Positions 1-6,184 of a stretch of DNA of 13,472 bases are shown piece after piece (within the stretch, counting starts at the first letter, position 1; each line of letters begins with the position of its first letter). The notes under the pieces are model-generated. The model had not been told where the DNA came from, searched no databases, and saw only the letters and a program-made list of their open reading frames with translations. The stretch covers positions 1,411,456 through 1,424,927 of the forward strand of contig NZ_CP100376.1 of NCBI RefSeq assembly GCF_030515985.1. Direction: 5' to 3'. The DNA is from Corynebacterium accolens. Lineage in GTDB: Bacteria; Actinomycetota; Actinomycetes; Mycobacteriales; Mycobacteriaceae. The position numbers and the translations under genes were made by a program.

Positions 1-1048
1 CATCGAGGCGCGTTTCAAAGTCTGGCTGCGGCGGATCCGGCTCGGGCTCAGGGGGAATGACCTCGGTGGGCCCGCCGTCTAAATGCTCGGTAGCGCCTTG
101 CGGGATGGTCCGCGTGGGCTCAAATACATCCGTGGCGCCGATGCCGGAATAATCCGTCGGCGTTTGCGCGGTGCGCGCGGCGGCCGCATTGCGGGGAACC
201 GGGATGGTCACCGTGGGCAGATCCAACTCCCGGCAAATATCTTCGATGGCATCGAGGAACTCCCCGGCATCGGCAAAGCGCTCGCGGGGATCGCGGGCGG
301 TGGCGGTGGCCACGAGGGCATCGACAAGCTTGGGCACGCCCTCAGCGCGCGTGGATGGGGCGGGAACATCATCGTAGAGGCGCGCGGTGGCGTGCGCGAT
401 CGGGGTATCCCCGGAGAAGGGCACGGTTCCGGTCAGGAGCTCAAAAAGCACGATGCCGGCCGAATACACGTCGGTAGCGGGGGTTATATCCTCGCCGGTG
501 ACCTGTTCCGGTGCCAAGTACGAGACGGTGCCGACGATCATATTCGAGGTGGCCTGCGCATTCGTCGCACGGACCAAGCCGAAATCGCCCAATTTCACCC
601 GGTGATGCGAGGTAATGAGCACGTTATCCGGCTTAATATCGCGGTGGATAAGCCCCGTGGAGTGCACCTCGGTTAAGCCTTGGAGCACGCTGCGCAGCGT
701 CGATAATGCGGCAGGAACGGTAAGCGGGCCGCCTTCGGCAAGCAGCTCCCGCAAAGTGCCGCCATCGATAAGCTCCATGATGAGGTAAATGGGCTCGCCA
801 TCGGCGGAAAAATCATGAATGGCCACGAGGTTGGGGTGCTGCAAACGCGCCATCGCGCGGGCCTCGCGGGAAAAACGCTTGATAAAAACCGGGTCATCGT
901 CATAGCGCTCATCCATGACCTTTGCGGCCACTTGGCGGCCCAAGCGCATATCCACGCAGCGATAGACGGTAGACATACCGCCGCGGGCGATGGGGCGATC
1001 GATGCGGTAACGGTCTTCCAACACGTCACCAATTTCCAACCTAGTCAT
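1..1048 (-). CDS. pknL: PknL-type serine/threonine protein kinase, N-terminal part (C-terminus beyond the window)
   Basis: A frame of 349 codons stays open to the left edge. It encodes a Hanks-type eukaryotic-like Ser/Thr kinase, which in this family is membrane-anchored and phosphorylates cell wall and division regulators. Visible motifs are a glycine-rich loop (IARGGMSTVY, residues 20-29), catalytic Lys43 (AAKVM), HRDIKPDN (135-142, catalytic Asp137), DFG (155-157) and an activation segment ending GTVSYLAPEQ. After the kinase domain (about 14-275) comes a Pro/Glu-rich juxtamembrane linker; the TM helix and any extracellular domain lie outside. The start is ATG at 1048. GGAGG lies only one base upstream, too close for a normal ribosome site, so either the mRNA is leaderless or translation starts at TTG 1039 (codon 4), which has about 10 bases of spacing. 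The name rests on kinase identity plus divergence from an Rv2175c homologue and adjacency to mptA, as in M. tuberculosis (Rv2174-Rv2176). Confidence 0.93.
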   Translation of the reverse strand, partial: MTRLEIGDVLEDRYRIDRPIARGGMSTVYRCVDMRLGRQVAAKVMDERYDDDPVFIKRFSREARAMARLQHPNLVAIHDFSADGEPIYLIMELIDGGTLRELLAEGGPLTVPAALSTLRSVLQGLTEVHSTGLIHRDIKPDNVLITSHHRVKLGDFGLVRATNAQATSNMIVGTVSYLAPEQVTGEDITPATDVYSAGIVLFELLTGTVPFSGDTPIAHATARLYDDVPAPSTRAEGVPKLVDALVATATARDPRERFADAGEFLDAIEDICRELDLPTVTIPVPRNAAAARTAQTPTDYSGIGATDVFEPTRTIPQGATEHLDGGPTEVIPPEPEPDPPQPDFETRLD

Positions 1049-1094
1049 ACCTCCCAGTATGGCCGATCCCCTAGGCCGCGTTAAAGTAGGTGGC
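1049..1094. promoter_or_regulatory. Back-to-back promoters between pknL and the Rv2175c-like gene
   Basis: These 46 bases separate two divergent starts. On the minus strand TTAACG (1084-1079) and CATACT (1061-1056) are 17 bases apart, and CATACT lies 7 bases before the pknL ATG. On the plus strand TAAAGT (1082-1087) fits the actinobacterial TANNNT -10 box and ends 7 bases before the GTG at 1095. Both spacings suit leaderless transcripts. The pknL -35 and the plus-strand -10 share bases 1082-1084, so the two polymerases could compete. No good -35 is seen for the plus-strand promoter. This is inferred from sequence only. Confidence 0.45.
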
Positions 1095-1463
1095 GTGACT
1101 AACGCAGAAAACTCCCTGAATTCCTTATTGGCCGGCGAAGAGCTGCTCAGCATGCAGCAGGTGGCAGACAAGCTAGGCCTTCCCATCACGCGCGCCTATG
1201 ACCTGCTCCAGGACCGCAAATTCATTGTCTGGGACTCGCCCGAAGGCAAGCGCGTGCCGCTCGCATTTTTCAATGACAAGGGGAGCATCGCCAAGCATAT
1301 CACTGGCGTTATCACCGTGCTTACCGATGGCGGCTATGACGACGAAGAAATCCTGCGCCACCTTTTTACCGCAGATGATTCCCTGCCTGGCCGGCCAATC
1401 GACGCCCTGCACGGGCACCTGGCGCGCGAGGTCATTCGGCGGGCTCAGGCGTCTGCTTTTTAG
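1095..1463 (+). CDS. Rv2175c-like winged-helix DNA-binding protein
   Basis: A 122-residue basic/acidic cytoplasmic protein that matches the M. tuberculosis Rv2175c family in layout and motifs. An N-terminal helix-turn-helix (LSMQQVADKLGLPITRAYDL, about residues 18-37) is followed by a wing (VPLAFF) and the family's C-terminal signature (RPIDALHGHLAREV..RAQA). Rv2175c is a DNA-binding protein phosphorylated by PknL, and the gene here diverges from pknL, so a kinase/substrate pair is likely. GTG 1095 is preferred: an in-frame ATG at 1059 exists, but the stretch between them contains the putative promoters and would put the start 10 bases from pknL. The gene probably has a leaderless mRNA. Its last 32 bases overlap the end of mptA tail to tail. 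DNA targets cannot be read from the sequence. Confidence 0.85.
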   Translation: MTNAENSLNSLLAGEELLSMQQVADKLGLPITRAYDLLQDRKFIVWDSPEGKRVPLAFFNDKGSIAKHITGVITVLTDGGYDDEEILRHLFTADDSLPGRPIDALHGHLAREVIRRAQASAF

Positions 1464-2955
1464 CCCAGCGCTTGGGGAGTTGAGGGCCTTTTTGGCTCAC
1501 GCCATCGAACATCCACTGCGTTGCGGACCAGGACAAAACGATGACGCCAATGACCCAGAACCAGTTATAGAGCTGGTGGTTGCCATCGCCGGAAAAGCTC
1601 AAGCTGATAAATAGCGCTACGCCAGAGGTAAACTTCAGCAGCCACAGCGGCGGGCGGAAGGTGCCCATGAGCGTAAAGATGGAGGCGTAGTACCACGGCA
1701 GGGTCACCGAGTTGAAGACGAAGGCAACCTGGTAGGCCGCCGCGGTGCCCATAATCGCATCGCGGGCCGTGTGCCGGCTTAGCCACCACACGATGACCAG
1801 CCCGATGAGCATGCACACCATCGCGATGGTGCGCAGGACGCCCAGGATGGCGTTATAGGATGCGTCCGGGTCAAAAATGTGGACCGCTGGGACGATGATG
1901 TCTGCGGCCAATGTCGGGCCCGCCAAGGGGTTAATCACCTTAGAATTTCCGCTGACCTGGGATAGCCAGCCCCATGAGGTGCCGGAGGCCCAGGTAATAA
2001 GCGCCACGGAGGCGATGATTTCCACGGCAGCGATGAGCCCTGAGCAGACGAAAACTACCGCCGTGCGCGCCGCGGTAGAACCCTTGGGCGCGTAGCGGAG
2101 CAGCATCAGCCAGACGATGAAGGGGGCTGCAAAGATCGCGGTAGCCTTCATCGCCACCGCCGTGCCGACTAGCAGTAGCGCGGCGTGGAAGCGCTGGTGC
2201 AGCGCGGCCAAAAGCCCCAAGGACACCAGGCCGACCATGAGGGATTCATTATGCATGCCGCCAATGAGGTGCAAGATGATGACCGGGTTGGCAACGCCAA
2301 TCCACAGCGCGACCGCCGGGTCCGCGCCGAGCTTTCTGGCGATGCGCGGGACCGTCCACGCAATGAGGACAAAGCCCGAGAGCGAAAGCAGCTTATAGAT
2401 GATGATCCCGGCGGTGACGTTATCGCCCACAACGGTGGTCACGATCTTGCCTATCCACAGGTGCAGCGGACCGTACGGGGTGGTGGTATTGCGCCAGTCT
2501 TGGGAGACCTCCAGCAGGAAGGGGCCGGGGTTGATGGCGGCGCCCTCGGTATAAGGGTCGAACCCATCGCGGACCATGGCGCCCTGCATGAGGTAGGAAT
2601 ACACGTCCCTAGAAGCCATGGGGCCGGCGAAAAGCAGTGGGGTGACCCAAGCGATAAGGATGCGTCGTAGCTCGCGCACCCCTCCCTCTGGGCGCGGGTT
2701 TTTAAGCTGCCGGCGGATAATCATGCGCCCGGCAAGCACCCAGGCGGCGGCGAGGAGGAAAATGCCCACCCAATACAGCACCAACCCAAGGTTGCGCCCG
2801 TGACCATAGGAGAAGAAGCCGATATTGAGCGCTTCGAGCACGCCGCCGCGATTGCGGGTCGAGCCGCCGGAAAAGGACGAGAAAAGGAGCACACACGAGG
2901 CCACGAGGCCCAGCGGGAGCGCGCGGGGGACTGGCAAGGAGTAGGTTTTGGCCAC
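1432..2955 (-). CDS. mptA: Polyprenol-phosphate-mannose-dependent alpha-(1->6)-mannosyltransferase MptA
   Basis: A 507-residue integral membrane protein with about a dozen hydrophobic helices, of the GT-C mannosyltransferase type. MptA elongates the alpha-1,6-mannan backbone of lipomannan and lipoarabinomannan on the outer face of the membrane, using polyprenyl-phosphomannose as donor. Visible family features are the first extracellular loop with ASRDVYSYLMQG (residues 114-125; Asp117 is the likely catalytic acid of this family), TTTPYGPLHLW (157-167) and a GGMHNESLM loop. The length is close to M. tuberculosis Rv2174 (about 516 residues). The start is GTG 2955, 8 bases after the idsA stop, with AGTAGG overlapping the idsA TAG as ribosome site, so the two genes are co-transcribed and probably translationally coupled. 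A paralogue (MptB) exists in Corynebacterium; neighbourhood with idsA, the Rv2175c-like gene and pknL favours MptA. Confidence 0.88.
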   Translation of the reverse strand: MAKTYSLPVPRALPLGLVASCVLLFSSFSGGSTRNRGGVLEALNIGFFSYGHGRNLGLVLYWVGIFLLAAAWVLAGRMIIRRQLKNPRPEGGVRELRRILIAWVTPLLFAGPMASRDVYSYLMQGAMVRDGFDPYTEGAAINPGPFLLEVSQDWRNTTTPYGPLHLWIGKIVTTVVGDNVTAGIIIYKLLSLSGFVLIAWTVPRIARKLGADPAVALWIGVANPVIILHLIGGMHNESLMVGLVSLGLLAALHQRFHAALLLVGTAVAMKATAIFAAPFIVWLMLLRYAPKGSTAARTAVVFVCSGLIAAVEIIASVALITWASGTSWGWLSQVSGNSKVINPLAGPTLAADIIVPAVHIFDPDASYNAILGVLRTIAMVCMLIGLVIVWWLSRHTARDAIMGTAAAYQVAFVFNSVTLPWYYASIFTLMGTFRPPLWLLKFTSGVALFISLSFSGDGNHQLYNWFWVIGVIVLSWSATQWMFDGVSQKGPQLPKRWAKKQTPEPAE

Positions 2956-2963
2956 GGTGATAC

Positions 2964-4049
2964 CTACTTTTGGCGCGTCGTCGCCTGAATGGCCAAGTGC
3001 TCTAGCGTTTCCGTGATCTGCGGATCCACGTTCGCCGCACGCAGATGGGCTAACCCGGATTCCGTCAACGCGGTAATGCGGCGCTCAATCTCATCCGGGG
3101 CGCCGGAATCCGCAATGATTTGGGACAGGCGCAGCAAGTCCTGCGTATCGGAGGTGCGGCCGATGAATTTCCGCAGGGTAGCGGCGGCACTGGGGTCGCG
3201 TTCATCGGCGCGCTGTAGCGCTAAGGCAAGAAGCTCCGTGCGCTTGCCCTCTCGCAGATCGTCGCCGGCGGGCTTGCCCGTAATTTCGGGGTCCCCAAAG
3301 ACCCCCAGTTGGTCATCGCGGAGCTGATACGCGATGCCGATATCGTGCCCATAGCCGCGGAAAGCCGAGATTAATTCTTCGCTTGCTCCCGCGATGGCAG
3401 CGCCCAAATGCAGGGGCCGCTCGATGGTATAGGCGGCGGTTTTATAGCGATTGACGGAATTGCTCAGCGCCACCGATTCCGAACCGGCTGCCTCGAGGGA
3501 AATATCGAGCAATTGGCCGCCCAAAACCTCGGTGCGCATTCCCCGCCAGGGCTCGCGCGCACGCTGCAAAGCCTCTGGGCTGAGCCCAGAATCCTGAAAC
3601 ATATCCTCGGCGTAGACCAGCGCAAAATCGCCCACCAAGATGGCCACGGACGTGCCAAAGAATTCCGGATCCCCTAAGAAATCGGACTCCCGGTGAAGGC
3701 GCTCTGCTTCCCGATGCACCGTCGGTTTCCCGCGCCTCGTATTCGACGCGTCAATGATGTCATCGTGGATAAGCGCGCAGGCTTGGATGAACTCCAGCGA
3801 GGATGCCGCGCGCAGCATCGCCTCTGGGGATTCCGAACCGCGCCCGGCGGCAAGGTAACCCGCCCACGCGTACATGGGGCGCACCCTTTTCCCGCCATCG
3901 AGGACGAATGATTCCAAAAAGCTCATGGCGGTACTGACCGGGGCACCGATTTCTGCCACGTGTTCCCGGCGCTGATCCAAGAAGATGGCCAGTTTTTCGC
4001 GCACCGCGCCGGGGATATCCGCAAGCTCAGGAATATTCGTCATAGTCAC
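2964..4049 (-). CDS. idsA: Polyprenyl (geranylgeranyl-type) diphosphate synthase IdsA
   Basis: A 361-residue cytosolic trans-prenyltransferase that condenses isopentenyl diphosphate with allylic diphosphates. Motifs are GGKRVRP (52-58, IPP/phosphate binding), the first Asp-rich motif DDIID (96-100), RGKPTVHR (106-113), GGQLLDIS (177-184) and the second Asp-rich region RDDQLGVFGD (244-253) followed by KPAGDDLREGKR. The second motif reads DDxxG rather than DDxxD, as I recall for actinobacterial IdsA proteins. Residues 4 and 5 before the first Asp are Ala and Cys, not aromatic, which by the usual chain-length rule favours a C20 or longer product. The product likely feeds polyprenol carriers for the envelope or carotenoids; product length cannot be settled here. 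The start is GTG 4049 or ATG 4043 (two codons later). It is the first gene of an idsA-mptA operon. Confidence 0.9.
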   Translation of the reverse strand: MTMTNIPELADIPGAVREKLAIFLDQRREHVAEIGAPVSTAMSFLESFVLDGGKRVRPMYAWAGYLAAGRGSESPEAMLRAASSLEFIQACALIHDDIIDASNTRRGKPTVHREAERLHRESDFLGDPEFFGTSVAILVGDFALVYAEDMFQDSGLSPEALQRAREPWRGMRTEVLGGQLLDISLEAAGSESVALSNSVNRYKTAAYTIERPLHLGAAIAGASEELISAFRGYGHDIGIAYQLRDDQLGVFGDPEITGKPAGDDLREGKRTELLALALQRADERDPSAAATLRKFIGRTSDTQDLLRLSQIIADSGAPDEIERRITALTESGLAHLRAANVDPQITETLEHLAIQATTRQK

Positions 4050-4063
4050 ACTTTCACACGATA
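4050..4063 (-). promoter_or_regulatory. Putative -10 element for idsA-mptA
   Basis: TATCGT (4063-4058) fits the TANNNT form and ends 8 bases before the GTG at 4049, so transcription could start at or next to that codon. No convincing -35 is seen. The 45-base gap to the upstream GNAT gene could otherwise allow read-through from that gene. Confidence 0.35.
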
Positions 4064-4094
4064 CCGCCTAGAGCCGAGAAGAAATAACGCAGGT

Positions 4095-4661
4095 TTATAG
4101 CGGCAGGCCCACTCCTAAAATGGCAAAGGGCCGGGGATCCGCCGGGTAGCGATGGTGGCGCACGACATCAAAGAAGCCCACAGACCGGTAGAGGCGAAAA
4201 GCCCCGTTGGCTTCCCGTGGCGATTCCGGCGTTGATAATAAAGCATATTGGGCAGGGATATTCCACAGCAGCCCTTTTAGTAGCTGCCTGCCTAAACCGT
4301 GTCCTTGAAAGGAAGGCAGCACGTGTACTTCGGCCACCTCAAAGTAGCTGCGCAGCATGCCCCATTCGGACTCAGTTATCCCGCCATTGCGGCGCAGGGC
4401 GCGGCGCAGTTCGGAATCCCACCAAGTATCTGGTGAGCCTAAAAATCCATAGGCCACTCCCACGACGCCGTTGTCATGCGCAGCGATAAGCGCTGTAAAC
4501 CCGGGCCGCATGGAATCCGACTGCCAATTGTCCACGCTGCGCGAAAACGTGACCGGGTCATATCCCATGGCCTCGATGTAGATCTCCACGAGTTGGGGAG
4601 CCAGCATAGAGAACTCTTGCGGGGTTAAGCGGCGGATTTCGAAACTCACGGTATCTATCAC
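4095..4661 (-). CDS. GNAT-family N-acetyltransferase
   Basis: A 188-residue protein with GNAT-fold signatures: motif A at EVHVLPSFQGHGLGRQLL (111-128) with the acetyl-CoA pyrophosphate loop QGHGLG (119-124), and motif B at ANGAFRLYRSVGF (151-163). It should transfer an acetyl group from acetyl-CoA to an amine; the substrate is unknown. Its place between the prenyl synthase/mannosyltransferase genes and the dcw cluster corresponds to Rv2170 in M. tuberculosis, also a GNAT. The start is GTG 4661 or, four codons in, GTG 4649; neither has a clear ribosome-binding site, so the N-terminus is uncertain. It is divergent from the HEPN gene, and the TCGAAC-rich region lies upstream of both. Confidence 0.85.
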   Translation of the reverse strand: MIDTVSFEIRRLTPQEFSMLAPQLVEIYIEAMGYDPVTFSRSVDNWQSDSMRPGFTALIAAHDNGVVGVAYGFLGSPDTWWDSELRRALRRNGGITESEWGMLRSYFEVAEVHVLPSFQGHGLGRQLLKGLLWNIPAQYALLSTPESPREANGAFRLYRSVGFFDVVRHHRYPADPRPFAILGVGLPL

Positions 4662-4712
4662 ACCAGATACGTGTGGCTACCGGCGGACGAGGGTGGGGGC
4701 GGGGTTATTCAG

Positions 4713-4849
4713 TCGAACAAAGAAAACTATCGAACGTTGTTCGATATGCATCGATTTATGGCTGGCAAAACTCTTGAGTAATTCGAACAGGTGAACTAGA
4801 ATAGGGGGTAGATGTCCGGTTGGCTACTTAAAGTCAACGGCAATCGAAC
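4713..4849. promoter_or_regulatory. TCGAAC-rich control region with LexA-like site
   Basis: TCGAAC occurs four times on the plus strand (4713, 4730, 4783, 4844). The second copy forms an inverted repeat with 8-base arms TATCGAAC / GTTCGATA (4728-4735 and 4739-4746) around GTT. The third, 4783-4798, matches the corynebacterial LexA box TCGAA(C/A)ANNTGTTCGA at 11 of 14 defined positions with correct spacing, and lies between the -35 and -10 of the HEPN promoter. The inverted repeat has the right half-sites but one base too few between them for a standard LexA box. Repression by LexA, and so SOS induction, is an inference. Confidence 0.5.
4774..4802 (+). promoter_or_regulatory. Housekeeping-type promoter of the HEPN gene
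   Basis: TTGAGT (4774-4779), a 17-base spacer and TAGAAT (4797-4802) form a good sigma-A-type promoter. Transcription should begin near 4808-4810, giving a 5' leader of about 75 bases before the ATG at 4885. Confidence 0.65.
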
Positions 4850-4884
4850 ACGGTTAGTTATTAGCGCAGTACAGGAGAAAAACA

Positions 4885-5328
4885 ATGGCACAGATTATTT
4901 CGGCAACGCAGTCCCGCTCTACCGGTCGCTTCGCTGGCAAGCAGGGCGCAAAGCGGGCCCACTTTCTTTTCCAGGCCCGCGAGCTTCTAGATCAGGCCAG
5001 AAGCTACGCGGCGGATGGTCGCTTTGACCAAGCGCTAGAGGTGGCTTATCAGTCCGCATTGCGTACGGCGGGTGCGCGAGTAGCCGTGTCGGTGGTCTCT
5101 CGCCGCCGGCGCCTGCCAACGAGCGCGTGGGACCGCTTGGCTCTGGTCGGGGCCGAAGAAAAGCAGTGGGCGGAAGCTTTTAAGACCTATTCTCGTACTC
5201 GCGCCCGGGTGGGATCTGGCTTGGATGCAACTCCGGATGAGGAGTATGTCTACGGGCTAATGGAGCAGGCGGCGCAATTTTTAGATGAGAGTGAAACCGA
5301 GACGATTCTGGGATCCTTTGCGGCATAG
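4885..5328 (+). CDS. SAV_6107-like HEPN-domain protein
   Basis: A 147-residue, mostly helical cytosolic protein. The core (about residues 29-135) has the pattern I associate with the SAV_6107-type HEPN family found near the dcw cluster in actinobacteria: FLFQARELLDQARSYAADG (helix 1), DQALEVAYQSALRTAGARVA (helix 2), AWDRLALVGAEEKQWAEAF, and a final helix YVYGLMEQAAQFLDE. The RNase motif Rx4-6H of toxin-type HEPN proteins is not seen; the only His is at residue 26. Toxin activity is therefore doubtful and no function is known to me. AGGAG (4873-4877), 7 bases before the ATG, fixes the start. A LexA-like site in its promoter hints at a DNA-damage link. It is followed at 130 bases by the DUF3040 gene. 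Confidence 0.75.
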   Translation: MAQIISATQSRSTGRFAGKQGAKRAHFLFQARELLDQARSYAADGRFDQALEVAYQSALRTAGARVAVSVVSRRRRLPTSAWDRLALVGAEEKQWAEAFKTYSRTRARVGSGLDATPDEEYVYGLMEQAAQFLDESETETILGSFAA

Positions 5329-5380
5329 CAGCAGCATTGCGGCGCCATAATCACTGTTGAGGGGAATAACTACCTTTTGG

Positions 5381-5406
5381 GGAACATACTGGTTACTCTG
5401 GGCGTT
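5381..5406 (+). promoter_or_regulatory. Possible ECF-sigma-type promoter for the DUF3040 gene
   Basis: GGAAC (5381-5385), inside GGGGAAC, is followed after 17 bases by CGTT (5403-5406). This is the GGAAC-N16/17-CGTT layout of actinobacterial ECF (SigE-like) promoters. A related GGGGAAT lies 18 bases upstream (5361). The resulting leader to the GTG at 5459 would be about 45 bases. Such short motifs can arise by chance, so this is tentative. Confidence 0.3.
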
Positions 5407-5458
5407 AGTATTGGTAGAAGATATATCGGCCGAAGCCCAGTCCCTAGTTGGAGGAAAA

Positions 5459-5860
5459 GTGTCTCTTTCTGAGCAGGAGCAACGCACGCTCCGTGAAATA
5501 GAGGAATCGTTATTAGCGGACGATCCTAAATTTGGCGCTTCTGTGTCTGAATCTACCTCGATCGGCGGATCCGGCGGCGCAGTTACCCTACGTGGGGTCG
5601 CGCTCATCGTGGTTGGTTTGTGCATGCTTGTTGGCGGCGTGGCCTTGGCGCAGCAAAGCTTGTGGTTTATTGCGCTCTCCATCGCCGGATTCCTCGTCAT
5701 GTTCGCCGCTGGCGTGTGGATGCTCCGCGGCGACCAGCCCGCTAGTGCAGGAAAGAAAAAGTCCACCAATGGGCGGTCAAAGAAAGCAGCCTCGTCTCGT
5801 AACAGTGGGGTAGGCAGCAAGTTGGAAGAAAACTTCCGTCGGCGCTTTGAGGAAAGCTAG
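5459..5860 (+). CDS. DUF3040 domain membrane protein
   Basis: A 133-residue protein starting at GTG 5459, with GGAGG (5450-5454) four bases before it. The N-terminus SLSEQEQRTLREIEESL..DDPKF (2-25) is the DUF3040 signature. Two TM helices follow (about 44-64 and 68-89), then a basic tail (KKK, SKKAASSR, FRRRF). An upstream TTG at 5357 keeps the frame open, but the added 34 residues do not resemble the family. The M. tuberculosis counterpart in the same position is Rv2169c. The function is not known; a membrane-associated helper of the division and wall cluster is only suggested by context. A strong terminator follows directly. Confidence 0.85.
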   Translation: MSLSEQEQRTLREIEESLLADDPKFGASVSESTSIGGSGGAVTLRGVALIVVGLCMLVGGVALAQQSLWFIALSIAGFLVMFAAGVWMLRGDQPASAGKKKSTNGRSKKAASSRNSGVGSKLEENFRRRFEES

Positions 5861-5876
5861 CTGCGAACTCTTCATT

Positions 5877-5912
5877 TCCCCAGTCACCAAGAAGGGTGGC
5901 TGGGGATTTTTT
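5877..5912 (+). terminator. Rho-independent terminator after the DUF3040 gene
   Basis: A 12-base stem, TCCCCAGTCACC (5877-5888) with GGTGGCTGGGGA (5895-5906), has one G-U pair and an AAGAAG loop and is followed by six Ts (5907-5912). It ends the HEPN/DUF3040 unit and insulates the mraZ promoter. Confidence 0.92.
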
Positions 5913-6183
5913 ACGCCTTACCAAAATTTCCCACTTTGCCCCACCTTCTGACCAAAACCGCGGCGCGGTGGGGGCTTGTGGGTGGCAGAGGGTGGTAGCA
6001 GGTCGGATATGCAGGCATTGCGCTGTAAGTGGTGTATGAGGTGGGGCGATCTCGATGTTGTAAATGGGGCTAAAGGGGTGGATTTTCGGGGTTGTCAAGG
6101 TGGGGCGCGGGATTTCTCCCCACCGTAAAAATACCCTTTTAACTGCACATATTTTTTGAGTTATTAAGAATATGGCGATTTAA
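5913..6183 (+). repeat. Gene-free G-rich region with phased (G)TGGG motifs
   Basis: No credible gene lies in these bases. Copies of GTGGG or close variants recur: on the plus strand at 5968, 5978 and 5988 (GTGGGG, GTGGGT, GAGGGT; exact 10-base steps), and singly at 6041 and 6100; on the minus strand at 5944 and 5934, again 10 bases apart, and at 6118-6123 as CCCCAC. A weaker run ATGGGG/AAGGGG/TCGGGG spans 6064-6091. The spacing resembles MraZ-binding repeats (TGGG every 10 bases), so these may be additional or decayed operators. Confidence 0.55.
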
Positions 6184-6184
6184 G
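6156..6184 (+). promoter_or_regulatory. Likely mraZ promoter
   Basis: An A/T-rich stretch (6125-6183) contains TTGAGT (6156-6161), the same -35 hexamer as the HEPN promoter, and TTTAAG at 6179-6184 after 17 bases. An alternative -10 is GAATAT at 6168-6173. Transcription would begin near 6190 inside the GTGGGG repeats, giving a leader of about 110 bases. Confidence 0.4.

Noticed and set aside
1059..1094. ATG at 1059 as start of the Rv2175c-like gene
   Set aside because: It would place the start in the pknL -10 region, 10 bases from the pknL ATG, and add 12 residues not needed for the domain. GTG 1095 with TAAAGT upstream fits better.
1441..1465. Possible bidirectional terminator GGGCT...AGCCC with a T-run
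   Set aside because: The arms are only five bases, lie partly in coding sequence, and the T-run is inside the loop, so it is not a credible terminator.
4812..5027. 71-codon frame starting just after the HEPN promoter, possibly leaderless
   Set aside because: It overlaps the HEPN gene in another frame, has no ribosome site and no recognisable sequence. The HEPN frame has a strong AGGAG and family motifs.
5357..5458. TTG 5357 as start of the DUF3040 protein
   Set aside because: No ribosome site before it, the added residues are unlike the family, and GTG 5459 is preceded by GGAGG and begins with the conserved SLSEQEQ motif.
5281..6098. Minus-strand open frames over the DUF3040 gene, terminator and start of the mraZ control region
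   Set aside because: No ribosome sites, no family motifs, and they cross the intrinsic terminator and repeat region.
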